From Guyparkeria sp. (GTDB lineage: Bacteria; Pseudomonadota; Gammaproteobacteria; Halothiobacillales; Halothiobacillaceae): a stretch of 47,640 nt of DNA. Within the stretch, counting starts at the first letter, position 1. Each line of letters begins with the position of its first letter. The stretch is taken from assembly GCA_024636755.1 (NCBI GenBank), contig JAGXGL010000004.1:1-47640 (forward strand), in the 5' to 3' direction. The position numbers were made by a program, and so were the translations under genes. This document shows positions 26,779 through 35,686 of this stretch, in pieces. Under the pieces are notes generated by a model. That model was not told the origin of the DNA. It made no database searches and saw only the letters and a list, made by a program, of their open reading frames with translations.

Positions 26779-29601
26779 TCAACCCGTGTTGCGCATCCCC
26801 GCGGCAATGGCGTTGATGCTCCGCAGCAGGGGCGGTAGCCACTGCTCGCGATCGCCTTCCGGCACGCTCTCGTTACGATGGCGCGACAGCAGGGTGATCT
26901 GGATGTGGTTGAGCACGTCCAGATAGGGGTTGCGACGCATCATCGAGGTGCCGATGTACTCGTCGATATCCACCAGGGAGTCGGCGTGGGCAACTTCCAG
27001 CAGCTGCTCGACGGCACAATCGTACTCCGTCCGGATCTTCTCGTAGACCGCCTGAGCTTGCTCCTGATCGCCGACTAACCCGGCGTACTCACGGGCGATG
27101 TTCATCTCGCCCTTGGTCAGCGACAGCTGCGTGTTGCGCAGCATGCTGTGGAAGAACGGCCATTGCGCGAACAACTCGTGAAGCAACTCTTCGCGGCCCG
27201 GGTTTTCCTCGCGCCAGCGCTTGAGTGCCGAGCCCATGCCGTACCACGCCGGCAGGGTGTGCCGCGACTGCGACCAGCCGAACACCCAGGGAATCGCGCG
27301 CACCGAGGCCTTGGAGAGATCGCCTTTCTTGCGCGAGGCGGGGCGCGACCCGATATTCAGCAGGCCCAGCTCGCGAACCGGGGTCGCTTCGTGGAAATAG
27401 TGGAAGAAGAACGGCGTGTGGTCGGTGAGATCGCGATAGGCCTCCTCGCCGAAGCGAGCCAGGTCGCCCACCACATGCTCGTATTCCTCCGGCACCGGAG
27501 TCTCGTCCACGACCTGGTGCTGCGAGGCCTTCATCAGCCCGGTCGCGCCCATGGTCAGCTCGTAGATGGCCGTCTCGTTGTTGCTGTACTTCGAGGACAG
27601 CACCTCACCCTGCTCGGTGAACTTGATCTGGCCCTCGACGGTGCCCTGCGGCAGCGACAGGATCGACTCGTGGGTCGGGCCGCCGCCGCGTGCCACCGTG
27701 CCACCTCGGCCATGGAACAGGCGGCACTCGATGCCGTGGCTGCGGGTCAGGCGGATGACGCGCTTTTGCGCGTTGTACAGGCTCCAGACCGAGGCCAGCG
27801 AGCCACCGTCCTTGCAGGAGTCGGAGTAGCCGAGCATGACTTCCTGGAGTTCGCCGGAGGCGCGCACCAGACCCCGGTAGGTCGTATTGTCGAACAGCGT
27901 ACCCAGGACGTGCTCGATGTGCTTGAGGTCCTCGATGGTCTCGAACAGCGGCGAGACCTGGATGTCGCTGAACCAGTCACCGGCGTCATTCTTGCCGACC
28001 AGGCCGGTCAGCGAGGCGAGGTACATTACCTCCATCACGTGACTGGCCGAATGGGTCATCGAGATGACGTAGGTGCCAAAGCATTCGCGGCTGATGTGAT
28101 CGATCAGCTGGCGCTTGACCTCGAGTACCTTGAGTACCTCGCGTGACTTCTCGCTCAGCCCGTCATCACCGAGGGCCTCGGCCCGGTGCTCGCCGGCCTC
28201 GACCAACTCGCCGAGCACGCGGGTGCGATCGTCTTCGGCGAGGTTGGCGTAATCGATCTCAGGGGCCAGTTGCTTGAGGATCTCGGTGACGGTTTCGGTG
28301 TGCTCGGTGGATTCCTGGCGGATATCCAGTCGCACGAGATGCCAGCCGAACGTCTCGGCCAGGCGGGTCAGGTCCTTGAGTTCACCCTCGGCCAGAAGGC
28401 GATCACCGATGCCGATCAGCGAATCGCGCAGGCGGTACAGGTCGTCCAGGAACGCGTCCTTGCTCTGATAGGCGCGCGGGTCGAGGCCGGTCGGGTTGCC
28501 ATCGAGTTCGCTGTGGATGTAGGCGAGGTTGTAGCGCAGGCGCTGGCGGATGGCACGCAGTTTCAGACGATAGGGTTCCTCGGGGAAGAACTCGCCGTTT
28601 TGCTGGTTGGCCTCCAACATGCCGAGAGCGTCGGCATCGTCCTTGAGCTGCAGTTGCTGGCAGTCGATTTCCGGCACCAATTGCAGGGAGTGGGTCAGGA
28701 TGCGCTTGAGTGTCTCGAGCCGATCCAGGTATTCCTTGAGAATGGTCTCGGAGGCCAGGCAAACGGCCTGGACGGTGACGTCGTGGGTGACGTAGGGGTT
28801 GCCGTCGCGGTCACCCCCGATCCAGGAGCCGAACTTGAACAGGCTGGGGACCGTGATCGGCGTGTCCGGGTTGGCGTTGTTGTAATTGAGGTTGACGGCC
28901 CGCTCGAGATAGCGGTACGCCTTGGGCACCGCCGCGAAGATCGAGGTGCGGAAGTAGTACATGCCCAGCCGGATCTCGTCGGAGACCTCGGGGCGCGTCG
29001 TGCGCACCTCGTTGGTGCGAAGCAGGGCGAGGATGGTCGATTTGACTTCATCCAGCAGGCGTTCGCGCTCGACACCGGTGGATTCCGGGCGGTCGAGTTC
29101 GCCGCACAACAGGAAGATGCGGCGCTGGAGGTCCATGACCGTGCGGCGCTTGGCTTCAGTCGGGTGAGCGGTGAATACCGGCATGTACACCAGTTGGTCG
29201 AGCAGACCCTGGAGCTGTTCCGAGGTCATGCCCTCACGTTGGAAGCCGCGGATGGTGTCGTAAAACGAGCCCCGCCACAGTCGCAGGCCGCGACGGATCT
29301 GGCGGCGACGATGCTGATGGGAGTAATCTTCCTCGGCGATGTTGACGAGGTTGAAGTACAGGCCATAGGCACGTACGACCAGGTTGAGGCTGTCGGCGTC
29401 GAGCGCTTCGATCTCGTCCATCAGCTCGCGGTAGAGCTCGGGGTCGTAGCTTTTGCGCAGGCGGATGAAGCCACGACGCAGGCTCTCGACGGTGTCGAAC
29501 ACCGCCTCGCCGGCTTGTTCGCGGAGCACTTCGCCGAGCAGGTTGCCAAAAAGGCGCACTCGGGCGCGCAGGGCCTTATCCTTGTCTTTGCTTGTCGTCA
29601 T
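26779..29601 (-). CDS. ppc: Phosphoenolpyruvate carboxylase
   Basis: Ppc carboxylates phosphoenolpyruvate with bicarbonate to oxaloacetate and refills the TCA cycle; in autotrophs it also feeds biosynthesis. The 940-residue protein has the catalytic His146 in VFTAHPTEAKRRTV. It has the GGDRDGNPYVT loop, the active-site GRGGTVARGGGPTH and the PWVFGWSQSRHTLPAWYG segment. It ends in the usual MRNTG, whose terminal Gly is conserved. No residue loss is seen. It stands alone on the minus strand with its own terminator, and a candidate promoter lies about 140 bases upstream. Confidence 0.97.
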   Translation of the reverse strand: MTTSKDKDKALRARVRLFGNLLGEVLREQAGEAVFDTVESLRRGFIRLRKSYDPELYRELMDEIEALDADSLNLVVRAYGLYFNLVNIAEEDYSHQHRRRQIRRGLRLWRGSFYDTIRGFQREGMTSEQLQGLLDQLVYMPVFTAHPTEAKRRTVMDLQRRIFLLCGELDRPESTGVERERLLDEVKSTILALLRTNEVRTTRPEVSDEIRLGMYYFRTSIFAAVPKAYRYLERAVNLNYNNANPDTPITVPSLFKFGSWIGGDRDGNPYVTHDVTVQAVCLASETILKEYLDRLETLKRILTHSLQLVPEIDCQQLQLKDDADALGMLEANQQNGEFFPEEPYRLKLRAIRQRLRYNLAYIHSELDGNPTGLDPRAYQSKDAFLDDLYRLRDSLIGIGDRLLAEGELKDLTRLAETFGWHLVRLDIRQESTEHTETVTEILKQLAPEIDYANLAEDDRTRVLGELVEAGEHRAEALGDDGLSEKSREVLKVLEVKRQLIDHISRECFGTYVISMTHSASHVMEVMYLASLTGLVGKNDAGDWFSDIQVSPLFETIEDLKHIEHVLGTLFDNTTYRGLVRASGELQEVMLGYSDSCKDGGSLASVWSLYNAQKRVIRLTRSHGIECRLFHGRGGTVARGGGPTHESILSLPQGTVEGQIKFTEQGEVLSSKYSNNETAIYELTMGATGLMKASQHQVVDETPVPEEYEHVVGDLARFGEEAYRDLTDHTPFFFHYFHEATPVRELGLLNIGSRPASRKKGDLSKASVRAIPWVFGWSQSRHTLPAWYGMGSALKRWREENPGREELLHELFAQWPFFHSMLRNTQLSLTKGEMNIAREYAGLVGDQEQAQAVYEKIRTEYDCAVEQLLEVAHADSLVDIDEYIGTSMMRRNPYLDVLNHIQITLLSRHRNESVPEGDREQWLPPLLRSINAIAAGMRNTG

Positions 29602-29738
29602 CGCGTATGAGTTCTCGCGGCTTGATGGTTGCGGCCCCGAGCCGGGGATTGCCCCGGCCCGGAGTGGCCCGCCCGACCGCGGGGACCCTGGGGTTGGCCC
29701 GTGGGAAGGGGTCGGGATCGTCGGGCAAAATCGCGGGC

Positions 29739-29744
29739 ATTATA
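29739..29744 (-). promoter_or_regulatory. Candidate -10 box for ppc
   Basis: The minus strand reads CGCTATAATGCCC, a perfect TATAAT in an otherwise GC-rich stretch, 138 bases upstream of the ppc ATG. The -35 position (around 29762) has no good TTGACA match. This is a moderate promoter prediction resting mainly on the -10. Confidence 0.4.
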
Positions 29745-29948
29745 GCGATTTCTGGCCTCTCTTGCCGGTTTCCGCCCCAATCCCCGCCCTGGCGGGATCC
29801 GGGTGGTGTGCGTGCTTGGCCGTCGTTCCTTGTTTCCCGCCATGGCCGTCATGGAAATCGAATCGGCGTTGGCTACCCTAATGAAAGGGTCGATCTCGAC
29901 GTGAGGCGTGTCAACATGGCGCGAACCTTGCTCCTTCAAGGTGAAATG

Positions 29949-29981
29949 GGTTGTTACAACCACCATGGCGAGGTTGCAACC
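29949..29981. promoter_or_regulatory. Two GGTTG/CAACC dyads about two helix turns apart
   Basis: GGTTG-TTA-CAACC at 29949-29961 and GGTTGCAACC at 29972-29981 share the same half site, and their centres are about 21 bases apart, so they face the same side of the DNA. This looks like tandem operators for one dimeric regulator of gnd or ppc. No known regulator consensus is assigned. Confidence 0.35.
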
Positions 29982-30117
29982 GGGCGTGTGTCTTTCAAGG
30001 CCGACCAACCTTTGACGCCGCGGCGATCCAGGCGCATGGTCAAGGGTTGGGCAAAGCCCGCCAGGGCGCGCGATCGGTCGATCGCCCTAGCTAAAGTTGT
30101 TTGGCAATCCGTCGTTT

Positions 30118-30138
30118 TTTAACCGTTGGACGGTTAAA
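30118..30138. promoter_or_regulatory. Palindrome with 9-bp arms upstream of gnd (candidate operator)
   Basis: TTTAACCGT and ACGGTTAAA are perfect inverted arms around TGG. The half sequence AACCGTTG occurs at 30121-30128 and again at 30137-30144 as a direct repeat. It ends 15 bases before the AGGAG ribosome site of gnd. It could be an operator, or the end of a transcript hairpin, but no T-tract follows on the plus strand. On the minus strand it is followed by AAAAAACGACGG, again no T-run. Confidence 0.5.
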
Positions 30139-30167
30139 CCGTTGCACGTGTACAGGAGTATGAATTG

Positions 30168-31091
30168 ATGAAACTCGCGATTTTCGGTCTGGGGCGCATG
30201 GGCGCAAACATGGCGCGACGCCTCTCGCGTGGCGGCATTACGGTCGTGGCGCACAACCGTAGTCGAGAGCCCATCGACGAGTTGCAGCGTGACGAAGAGC
30301 ACATCGTGCCGGCCTATGAAGAGGCCGATGTGTTCCGCGAGCTCGAGGGCCCGCGCGTGATCTGGTTGATGCTGCCTGCCGGTGAGATCACCAGTCAGGC
30401 GATCGACCGTCTGTTGCCGCAGATGAGCCCGGGTGACGTGTTGGTCGACGGGGGAAACTCGCGCTACTCCGAGACCATGGCGCACGCCGAGCGAGTCGAG
30501 GCCGCTGGGGTGCATTTCCTCGATTGCGGCACCTCCGGCGGCGTGTGGGGGTTGAAGAACGGCTACAGCCTGATGGTGGGCGGCACGAAGGCAGGTTTCG
30601 CCCTCATCGAGCCGGCCATTCGGGTGCTGGCGCCGACGCCCGATTCGGGCTGGGGGCATGTTGGCCCGGCCGGTTCGGGCCACTTCACCAAGATGATCCA
30701 TAACGGCATCGAGTACGGCATGATGCAGGCGATGGCAGAGGGCTTGGCCGTGCTGCGCAAGAAATCCGAGTTCGATCTCGACCTGGCCCAGGTCACCGAG
30801 TTGTGGCGCGAGGGATCGGTGGTGCAAAGCTGGTTGCTTGACCTGACGGCCGACGCGCTGAAACAGGAAGGGCAGGGACTCGAGGCGATTCAACCCCACG
30901 TTGCCGATTCCGGCGAGGGGCGCTGGACGGCGATCGAGGCGATTGATCTGGGTGTCGCCGCTCCGGTCATGACGCTGGCCCTGCAGATGCGCTTCGCCAG
31001 CCAGGATGATGAAGGGTATGGCAACCGTGTGCTGGCCATGATGCGCAACGCCTTCGGTGGGCACGTGGTCCAGCGCCGAGACGAATCATGA
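30168..31091 (+). CDS. gnd: 6-phosphogluconate dehydrogenase, decarboxylating (short form)
   Basis: This enzyme oxidises 6-phosphogluconate to ribulose-5-phosphate and CO2. The 307-residue protein belongs to the short ~300-residue class, not the 468-residue E. coli form. The dinucleotide loop is GLGRMG at residues 7-12. The sequence HNRS at 29-32, after the second strand, has the NR(S/T) pattern usually linked to NADP preference, so NADP use is a reasonable but unproven guess. The substrate signature is DCGTSGGVWGLKNGYSLM, with the catalytic Lys region HFTKMIHNGIEYG. The ATG at 30168 has AGGAG 9 bases upstream; a TTG directly before it is less likely. It is the first gene of gnd-zwf-pgi. Confidence 0.94.
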   Translation: MKLAIFGLGRMGANMARRLSRGGITVVAHNRSREPIDELQRDEEHIVPAYEEADVFRELEGPRVIWLMLPAGEITSQAIDRLLPQMSPGDVLVDGGNSRYSETMAHAERVEAAGVHFLDCGTSGGVWGLKNGYSLMVGGTKAGFALIEPAIRVLAPTPDSGWGHVGPAGSGHFTKMIHNGIEYGMMQAMAEGLAVLRKKSEFDLDLAQVTELWREGSVVQSWLLDLTADALKQEGQGLEAIQPHVADSGEGRWTAIEAIDLGVAAPVMTLALQMRFASQDDEGYGNRVLAMMRNAFGGHVVQRRDES

Positions 31092-31130
31092 GCCACGGCG
31101 TAAGGACACGACAGGGCAGGAGCCGCCACC

Positions 31131-32645
31131 ATGCGTAAGCCGATTCGCAGCGAACCGCCGCGGGCAGTCACGTTTGTCATCTTCGGTGCCACGGGCAACT
31201 TGTCGCGTGAAAAGCTGCTCCCCGCCCTCTACCAGTTGGAGGTGGCGGGACGCCTCGCCGAGAGCAGCCGCATTATCGGCTTCGGTCGTCGGGACTGGGA
31301 TGACGCGACCTGGCGCGAGGAGGTGCGCCAACTGTGTCTGGCAGGGAGGACGGAGGAGGCCTGTTCCTCTGACGACGCGATCGAACGGTTACTTGCCAAG
31401 CTGCATTTTCATAACGGCGATCTCAACGACACCGGTTGCTTCGAGAACCTAGCTGACCGGCTGATGCACGCGGAATACCCGGACTGCGTGGTGTTCTATT
31501 TCGCCGTTTCGCCGACCGCCTTTGGCGCCATCTGTCGTAACCTCGGCGCCTGCGGATTGACCGACGAGACGCTCGGTTGCCGGCACGTCGTGATCGAGAA
31601 ACCTTTCGGGCATGACATCGACAGCGCGCATGCCCTCGATGGCCTGCTGCACCAGTATTTCGATGAGCATCAGATCTTCCGCATCGACCACTATCTGGGC
31701 AAGGGCACGGTGCAGAACATCATGGTGATGCGGTTCGCCAACCTCCTGCTCGAGCCGTTGTGGAACCGGAACTACATCGACCACGTGCAGATTTCCCACG
31801 CCGAGGAGCAGGGCATCGAAGGTCGAGGCGGATACTACGACTCGGCGGGTGCGCTACGCGACATGGTGCAGAGCCACCTGATGCAGATGCTCGCACTGAC
31901 AGCAATGGAACCGCCGGCCTCGATGGACGCCGAGGCGGTGCGTGACGAGAAGGTCAAGGTGCTGCGCTGCATCCGGCCCATCTCTCACCGGGGGGTCCAT
32001 GCCCAGGCGTTCCGCGCCCAGTACGCGCGTGGCACGGTGGGTGGTACCAATGTGCCCGGCTACCTGGATGAGCCGGGGGTGCCCGATGACTCGGTCACCG
32101 AAACATTCGCCGCCATCAAGCTCTATATCGACAACTGGCGCTGGCGCGATGTGCCCTTCTACCTGCGCACCGGCAAGCGCATGAAAAAGAGTCACTCGCA
32201 GATCTCGATCCGCTTTCGTGAGCCGCCGCAGCAACTGTTCCGAGAAACCCAGGTGGCCAACACCGCGCCCAACTGGCTGCTGATCGGCATCCAGCCGGAG
32301 GAGAACTTCCGGTTCGAGATGCAGATCAAGACCGAGGGGCTGGAAATGCGCACTCGCACGGTGCAGATGGATGCCACCTACACCGGGGAAAAGCCGACCA
32401 ATCTCGATGCCTACGCCACGTTGCTCCTCGACGTGATGAACGGCGATCAGACGCTCTTCCTTCGGTATGATGAGGTGTCCTGGGCCTGGCGAGTGGTCGA
32501 TCCAATCCTGCGTAACTGGGCGGTCGAGCGCGACTATATTCCGACGTACCCGGTGGGGAGCTGGGGGCCATCGGAAGCCGATCGGCTGTTTGACGCCGAT
32601 TCCCACCGTTGGCGAAACAACCTCAAGATTCCGGGAGAGGATTGA
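31131..32645 (+). CDS. zwf: Glucose-6-phosphate 1-dehydrogenase
   Basis: Zwf oxidises glucose-6-phosphate to 6-phosphogluconolactone with NADP, the entry step of the oxidative pentose-phosphate pathway. The 504-residue protein has the nucleotide loop FGATGNL at residues 18-24, EKPFG at 156-160, and the active-site stretch RIDHYLGK at 184-191. The downstream WNRNYIDHVQI and PFYLRTGKRM segments are also conserved. It lies 39 bases after gnd and shares one base (TGATG) with the pgi start. Lactonase (pgl) is not encoded between them, which is common in some lineages where it lies elsewhere. Confidence 0.97.
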   Translation: MRKPIRSEPPRAVTFVIFGATGNLSREKLLPALYQLEVAGRLAESSRIIGFGRRDWDDATWREEVRQLCLAGRTEEACSSDDAIERLLAKLHFHNGDLNDTGCFENLADRLMHAEYPDCVVFYFAVSPTAFGAICRNLGACGLTDETLGCRHVVIEKPFGHDIDSAHALDGLLHQYFDEHQIFRIDHYLGKGTVQNIMVMRFANLLLEPLWNRNYIDHVQISHAEEQGIEGRGGYYDSAGALRDMVQSHLMQMLALTAMEPPASMDAEAVRDEKVKVLRCIRPISHRGVHAQAFRAQYARGTVGGTNVPGYLDEPGVPDDSVTETFAAIKLYIDNWRWRDVPFYLRTGKRMKKSHSQISIRFREPPQQLFRETQVANTAPNWLLIGIQPEENFRFEMQIKTEGLEMRTRTVQMDATYTGEKPTNLDAYATLLLDVMNGDQTLFLRYDEVSWAWRVVDPILRNWAVERDYIPTYPVGSWGPSEADRLFDADSHRWRNNLKIPGED

Positions 32646-34327
32646 TGCGACAGGAACGCTATGTCGGCCGAATGAGCTCCATCTGGCAGTTGCTCGAGGT
32701 CAAGGCGACGGCGCACATGCGCCGTCACCCCAACGAGTGGTTTCAGGCCGATGGCAACCGGGCGGATCGTCTTTCGGGGCACGCAGCCGGGCTGTCGATC
32801 GATTATTCCAAGCAACGCCTCACCGACGACGTGATCGACGGGCTGCTGGCCCTGGCCGATGAGCGGGGCGTCTTGGCCCTGCGCGACGACATGTTCAACG
32901 GCGTGCACATCAACGGCAGTGAGGATCGGGCGGTGCTGCACGTGGCGCTGCGCAATCGGTCGAACCGGCCGATCTGCTTCGATGGCAAAGACGTGATGCC
33001 CGAGGTCAACGCCGTCCTCGATCACATGGAAACGTTCGTCGACTCGGTCCAGTCGGGCGAATGGCGGGGTTACGCCGGCGACCCGATCACCGACGTGGTG
33101 AATATCGGCGTGGGCGGCTCGGATCTCGGGACACGGATGGTGTGCCGGGCACTGGGCTCCTATGCCGATCGTGGCATCGGCGTGCATTTCGTCTCCAATA
33201 TCGCCCCCAGTGATTTGGCCTCGAAGCTTGCCGTGCTCGACCCCAAAACCACCTTGTTCGTGGTTTCCTCCAAGAGTTTCGGCACGCAGGAAACGCTGGC
33301 CAATGCGCGCTCGGCCCGGCGGTGGTTCCTCGAGACCGCACCCGACGAGGAGGCGATCAAGAAGCATTTTGTCGCGGTTTCCACCAACACCGAGCGCGTG
33401 CGCGACTTCGGTATCGACCCGGACAACATGTTCCCCATCTGGGACTGGGTCGGCGGCCGGTATTCGCTGTGGTCGGCGATCGGGTTGCCGATCGCCCTGT
33501 ATCTGGGCATGGATCGTTTCAAGCAATTGCTCGACGGGGCGCATGCCCTCGACGAGCACTTCCGGCTGAACACGGGTCGGGACAACCTGCCACTGATTCT
33601 TGGCCTGATCGACGTCTGGAATGCCGATTTCCTCGGCTCGGACTCGTTGGCCATATTCCCCTATGGGACCCGTCTCGGCTTTCTGCCCGCGCACCTCCAG
33701 CAGGTGATGATGGAGTCCAACGGCAAGCGTGTCCGGATCGATGGCCAACCGGTCGATTCGCATACCAGCGCGGTGCTGTGGGGCGGCCTGGGCACCAACG
33801 GCCAGCATGCGTTCTACCAGTTGCTGCATCAGGGCACCCGCCTGATCCCGTCGGATTTCATCAGCGCGATCCGCACCCATTCCCCGATCGGTAGCCAGCA
33901 ACAGCAACTGCTCGCCAACCTGGTCGCCCAGAGTCGGGCATTGATGCTGGGACGCAGCCGCGAGGACGTCGAGGCGCAGATGCGAGCCGAAGGGGCCGAC
34001 GAGGCAACCATCGAGCAGATTGCCCCGCACCGGGTCTGTCCGGGGGGGCAGCCGTCCAACACCATCCTGTTCCCGCAGATGACCCCGGAGGCGGTCGGTG
34101 CCCTGCTCGCCCTCTACGAACATCGGGTGTTCGTGGCCGGGGCGGTGTGGCAGATCGACTCCTTCGACCAGTGGGGGGTGGAGCTGGGCAAGCAGATGGC
34201 GAACGAGCTCGAGCCGTTCGTGGGTAGCGACCTGCCGGACGATGATTTCGACGGCTCCACCCGCTGGCTTCTCGACGAGATTCGCCAGCACTGGACCGCC
34301 GATCAGAACGGCGGTGAGGGAGGCTGA
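32645..34327 (+). CDS. pgi: Glucose-6-phosphate isomerase
   Basis: Pgi interconverts glucose-6-phosphate and fructose-6-phosphate, here connecting gluconeogenic carbon with both glycogen synthesis and Zwf. The 560-residue protein (E. coli 549) shows NIGVGGSDLGTRMVCRAL, the signature FVVSSKSFGTQETLANA, GGRYSLWSAIGLP, and the C-terminal DQWGVELGKQMANELEP. The ATG at 32645 overlaps the zwf stop by one base and has a GGAGAGG ribosome site immediately upstream within zwf, which decides the start. Confidence 0.97.
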   Translation: MRQERYVGRMSSIWQLLEVKATAHMRRHPNEWFQADGNRADRLSGHAAGLSIDYSKQRLTDDVIDGLLALADERGVLALRDDMFNGVHINGSEDRAVLHVALRNRSNRPICFDGKDVMPEVNAVLDHMETFVDSVQSGEWRGYAGDPITDVVNIGVGGSDLGTRMVCRALGSYADRGIGVHFVSNIAPSDLASKLAVLDPKTTLFVVSSKSFGTQETLANARSARRWFLETAPDEEAIKKHFVAVSTNTERVRDFGIDPDNMFPIWDWVGGRYSLWSAIGLPIALYLGMDRFKQLLDGAHALDEHFRLNTGRDNLPLILGLIDVWNADFLGSDSLAIFPYGTRLGFLPAHLQQVMMESNGKRVRIDGQPVDSHTSAVLWGGLGTNGQHAFYQLLHQGTRLIPSDFISAIRTHSPIGSQQQQLLANLVAQSRALMLGRSREDVEAQMRAEGADEATIEQIAPHRVCPGGQPSNTILFPQMTPEAVGALLALYEHRVFVAGAVWQIDSFDQWGVELGKQMANELEPFVGSDLPDDDFDGSTRWLLDEIRQHWTADQNGGEGG

Positions 34328-34464
34328 GTCCCTCCCTGGCGTCCCGGCAATTTTCACCTCTCCAGTCAGCTTCGGTTTCCGATAGAATCCCGCCAAAAAT
34401 AACGGTCGACACGTGATCGCGTCGCCAGGCGGTTCGTCGGCCGGTCGCTTTTATCACCCCGGGG

Positions 34465-35151
34465 GTGAGTGTGAATATTCTCTATCTTGATTCATCGACG
34501 GAGGCCTGCACCGCCGGTGTCATCGCTGGCGACCGGATGGTCACCGACTTCGAGATTGCCCCCCGGGGACACGCCGAAAAGCTGTTGCCAATGGCCGAGG
34601 CGCTCTTGGGGCAGGCGCAGATCGATTTCGAGGACCTGGACCTGATCGGATTCGGGCGCGGGCCCGGATCGTTCACTGGCGTGCGTATTGCCACGGCAAT
34701 GGCGCAGGGCATTGCCATCGCGCGGGACTTGCCGATGGTCGGGATTTCGTCGCTCGCCTGCTTGGCATCCGGGGCCTTCCGCCGGCTGGACGAATCGGGC
34801 GACAACACCCGGGACGTCGAGGTGCGGGTGGCGATCGACGCCCGCATGGGCGAGATTTACCGGGCGGTCTATCGGCAGGATAACGCGGGTGAGTTAATCA
34901 CGGTCCTGGACGAGGCGGTGTCCGAACCGACGTTCCCGGGGATGCAGGGCAGTCGCGTGGTCGTCTGCGGTACGGGCTTCGGACGGTATCCGGCGCTCGG
35001 CGAGGGCCCTGAGGTGATACGGATCGAACCGGAGGCCTTGCCGCACGCCCAGGATGCACTGGAACTGATTCGGCGCCTGCCGGAAAATGACCGCATCTCG
35101 GCCGACGCGGCCGTACCGTGCTATCTGCGTGACAAGGTTGCCGGTCGTTGA
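34465..35151 (+). CDS. tsaB: tRNA threonylcarbamoyladenosine biosynthesis protein TsaB
   Basis: TsaB is the non-catalytic ASKHA-fold partner of TsaD and TsaE in forming t6A37 on ANN-decoding tRNAs. The 228-residue protein (E. coli 231) has LYLDSSTEACTAGV at the start, the segment HAEKLLPMAEALL, and the hallmark GFGRGPGSFTGVRIATAMAQG at about 62-82. The GTG at 34465 is used; a second GTG at 34471 (VNILYLD) is equally possible because neither has a clear Shine-Dalgarno sequence. The 137 bases after pgi hold a possible TAGAAT -10 at 34383-34388 but no clear terminator. Confidence 0.95.
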   Translation: MSVNILYLDSSTEACTAGVIAGDRMVTDFEIAPRGHAEKLLPMAEALLGQAQIDFEDLDLIGFGRGPGSFTGVRIATAMAQGIAIARDLPMVGISSLACLASGAFRRLDESGDNTRDVEVRVAIDARMGEIYRAVYRQDNAGELITVLDEAVSEPTFPGMQGSRVVVCGTGFGRYPALGEGPEVIRIEPEALPHAQDALELIRRLPENDRISADAAVPCYLRDKVAGR

Positions 35152-35190
35152 GCCCGGCGGTCTCCAAAGGACCCATAAAGACCACTCAAC

Positions 35191-35224
35191 AAAAAGAACG
35201 CCCCGGACTGATTCCGGGGCGTTC
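35191..35224 (-). terminator. Bidirectional hairpin terminator between tsaB and the SOD-like gene
   Basis: A 12-bp perfect stem at 35196-35207 and 35213-35224 (GAACGCCCCGGA pairing with TCCGGGGCGTTC) has a 5-base loop. The minus strand continues TTTTTGTTG, a proper U-tract for the SOD-like gene. The plus strand continues GTGTTTTCGG, so it can also end the tsaB transcript. Confidence 0.9.
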
Positions 35225-35260
35225 GTGTTTTCGGTCCGTTGGTCGACCGCTTGATGCGGC

Positions 35261-35686
35261 TTACTGGATGTTGCCGCAGGCGACGATGGTGCTGCCGTCG
35301 TGGATGGCAATGGACTGAGGGTCGCCCATCAGATCCTCCGTGGACAGCTCAATCGTCGTGGAGGACTCGTTGCCGTCAACGGCGCTGAGCTCGAACAACG
35401 GCGTGTCGTCGAAGGCCAACAGGTCCGGTGCGCCGTCGTTGTCCTCGGCGTAGCGACAGACCCCGGGGTGCAGGCCGGCCGACATGCCGTCGGCGTTCTC
35501 CACGTTCAGATTGACCGCCATATCCCCATTCTGGGGAATGAAAATGGCCGTGCCGGAGACGCCTGAGTCACCGCGCTCCCCGATGGAGGCCTGATACTGC
35601 TCATAGGTGTCCTCCGCCGCCATGGTCGGCGTGGTCAGACCCACGGAGAGCCCTGCGATCGCACTGGCGAGTAGCAACTTTTTCAT
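35261..35686 (-). CDS. Small secreted SOD-like/CHRD-like protein lacking most metal ligands
   Basis: This 141-residue predicted periplasmic protein has a Sec signal peptide MKKLLLASAIAGLSVGLTTP ending near TMAA, with cleavage before EDTYEQ. The mature part reads like a shortened Cu/Zn superoxide dismutase-type barrel. It has SGTAIFIPQNGDMAV, a degenerate LHPGVC where true SODs have HxHxxxxC, and the C-terminal pattern LEDLMGD...IAIHDG...VACGNI. The two Cys of the SOD disulphide position are kept, but the HxH copper pair and the zinc loop are not. Catalysis is therefore unlikely. The ATG at 35686 has AAGGAG six bases upstream. It has its own terminator, and no partner gene is evident. Confidence 0.7.
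   Translation of the reverse strand: MKKLLLASAIAGLSVGLTTPTMAAEDTYEQYQASIGERGDSGVSGTAIFIPQNGDMAVNLNVENADGMSAGLHPGVCRYAEDNDGAPDLLAFDDTPLFELSAVDGNESSTTIELSTEDLMGDPQSIAIHDGSTIVACGNIQ

Larger units (their letters stand above)
29602..30167. other. 566-base divergent intergenic region between ppc and gnd
   Basis: No convincing gene is seen here. It contains a consensus TATAAT box for ppc at 29739-29744 on the minus strand. Two GGTTG/CAACC dyads lie at 29949-29961 and 29972-29981. A 9-bp-arm palindrome at 30118-30138 sits just before gnd. A small open frame of about 68 codons (29918-30124) crosses the dyads but resembles no protein family and lacks gene-like composition. Confidence 0.6.

Noticed and set aside
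29918-30124. Small plus-strand frame (about 68 codons) between ppc and gnd
   Set aside because: It has no good ribosome site, crosses two dyads and the gnd palindrome, and the translated sequence shows no structure or family resemblance.
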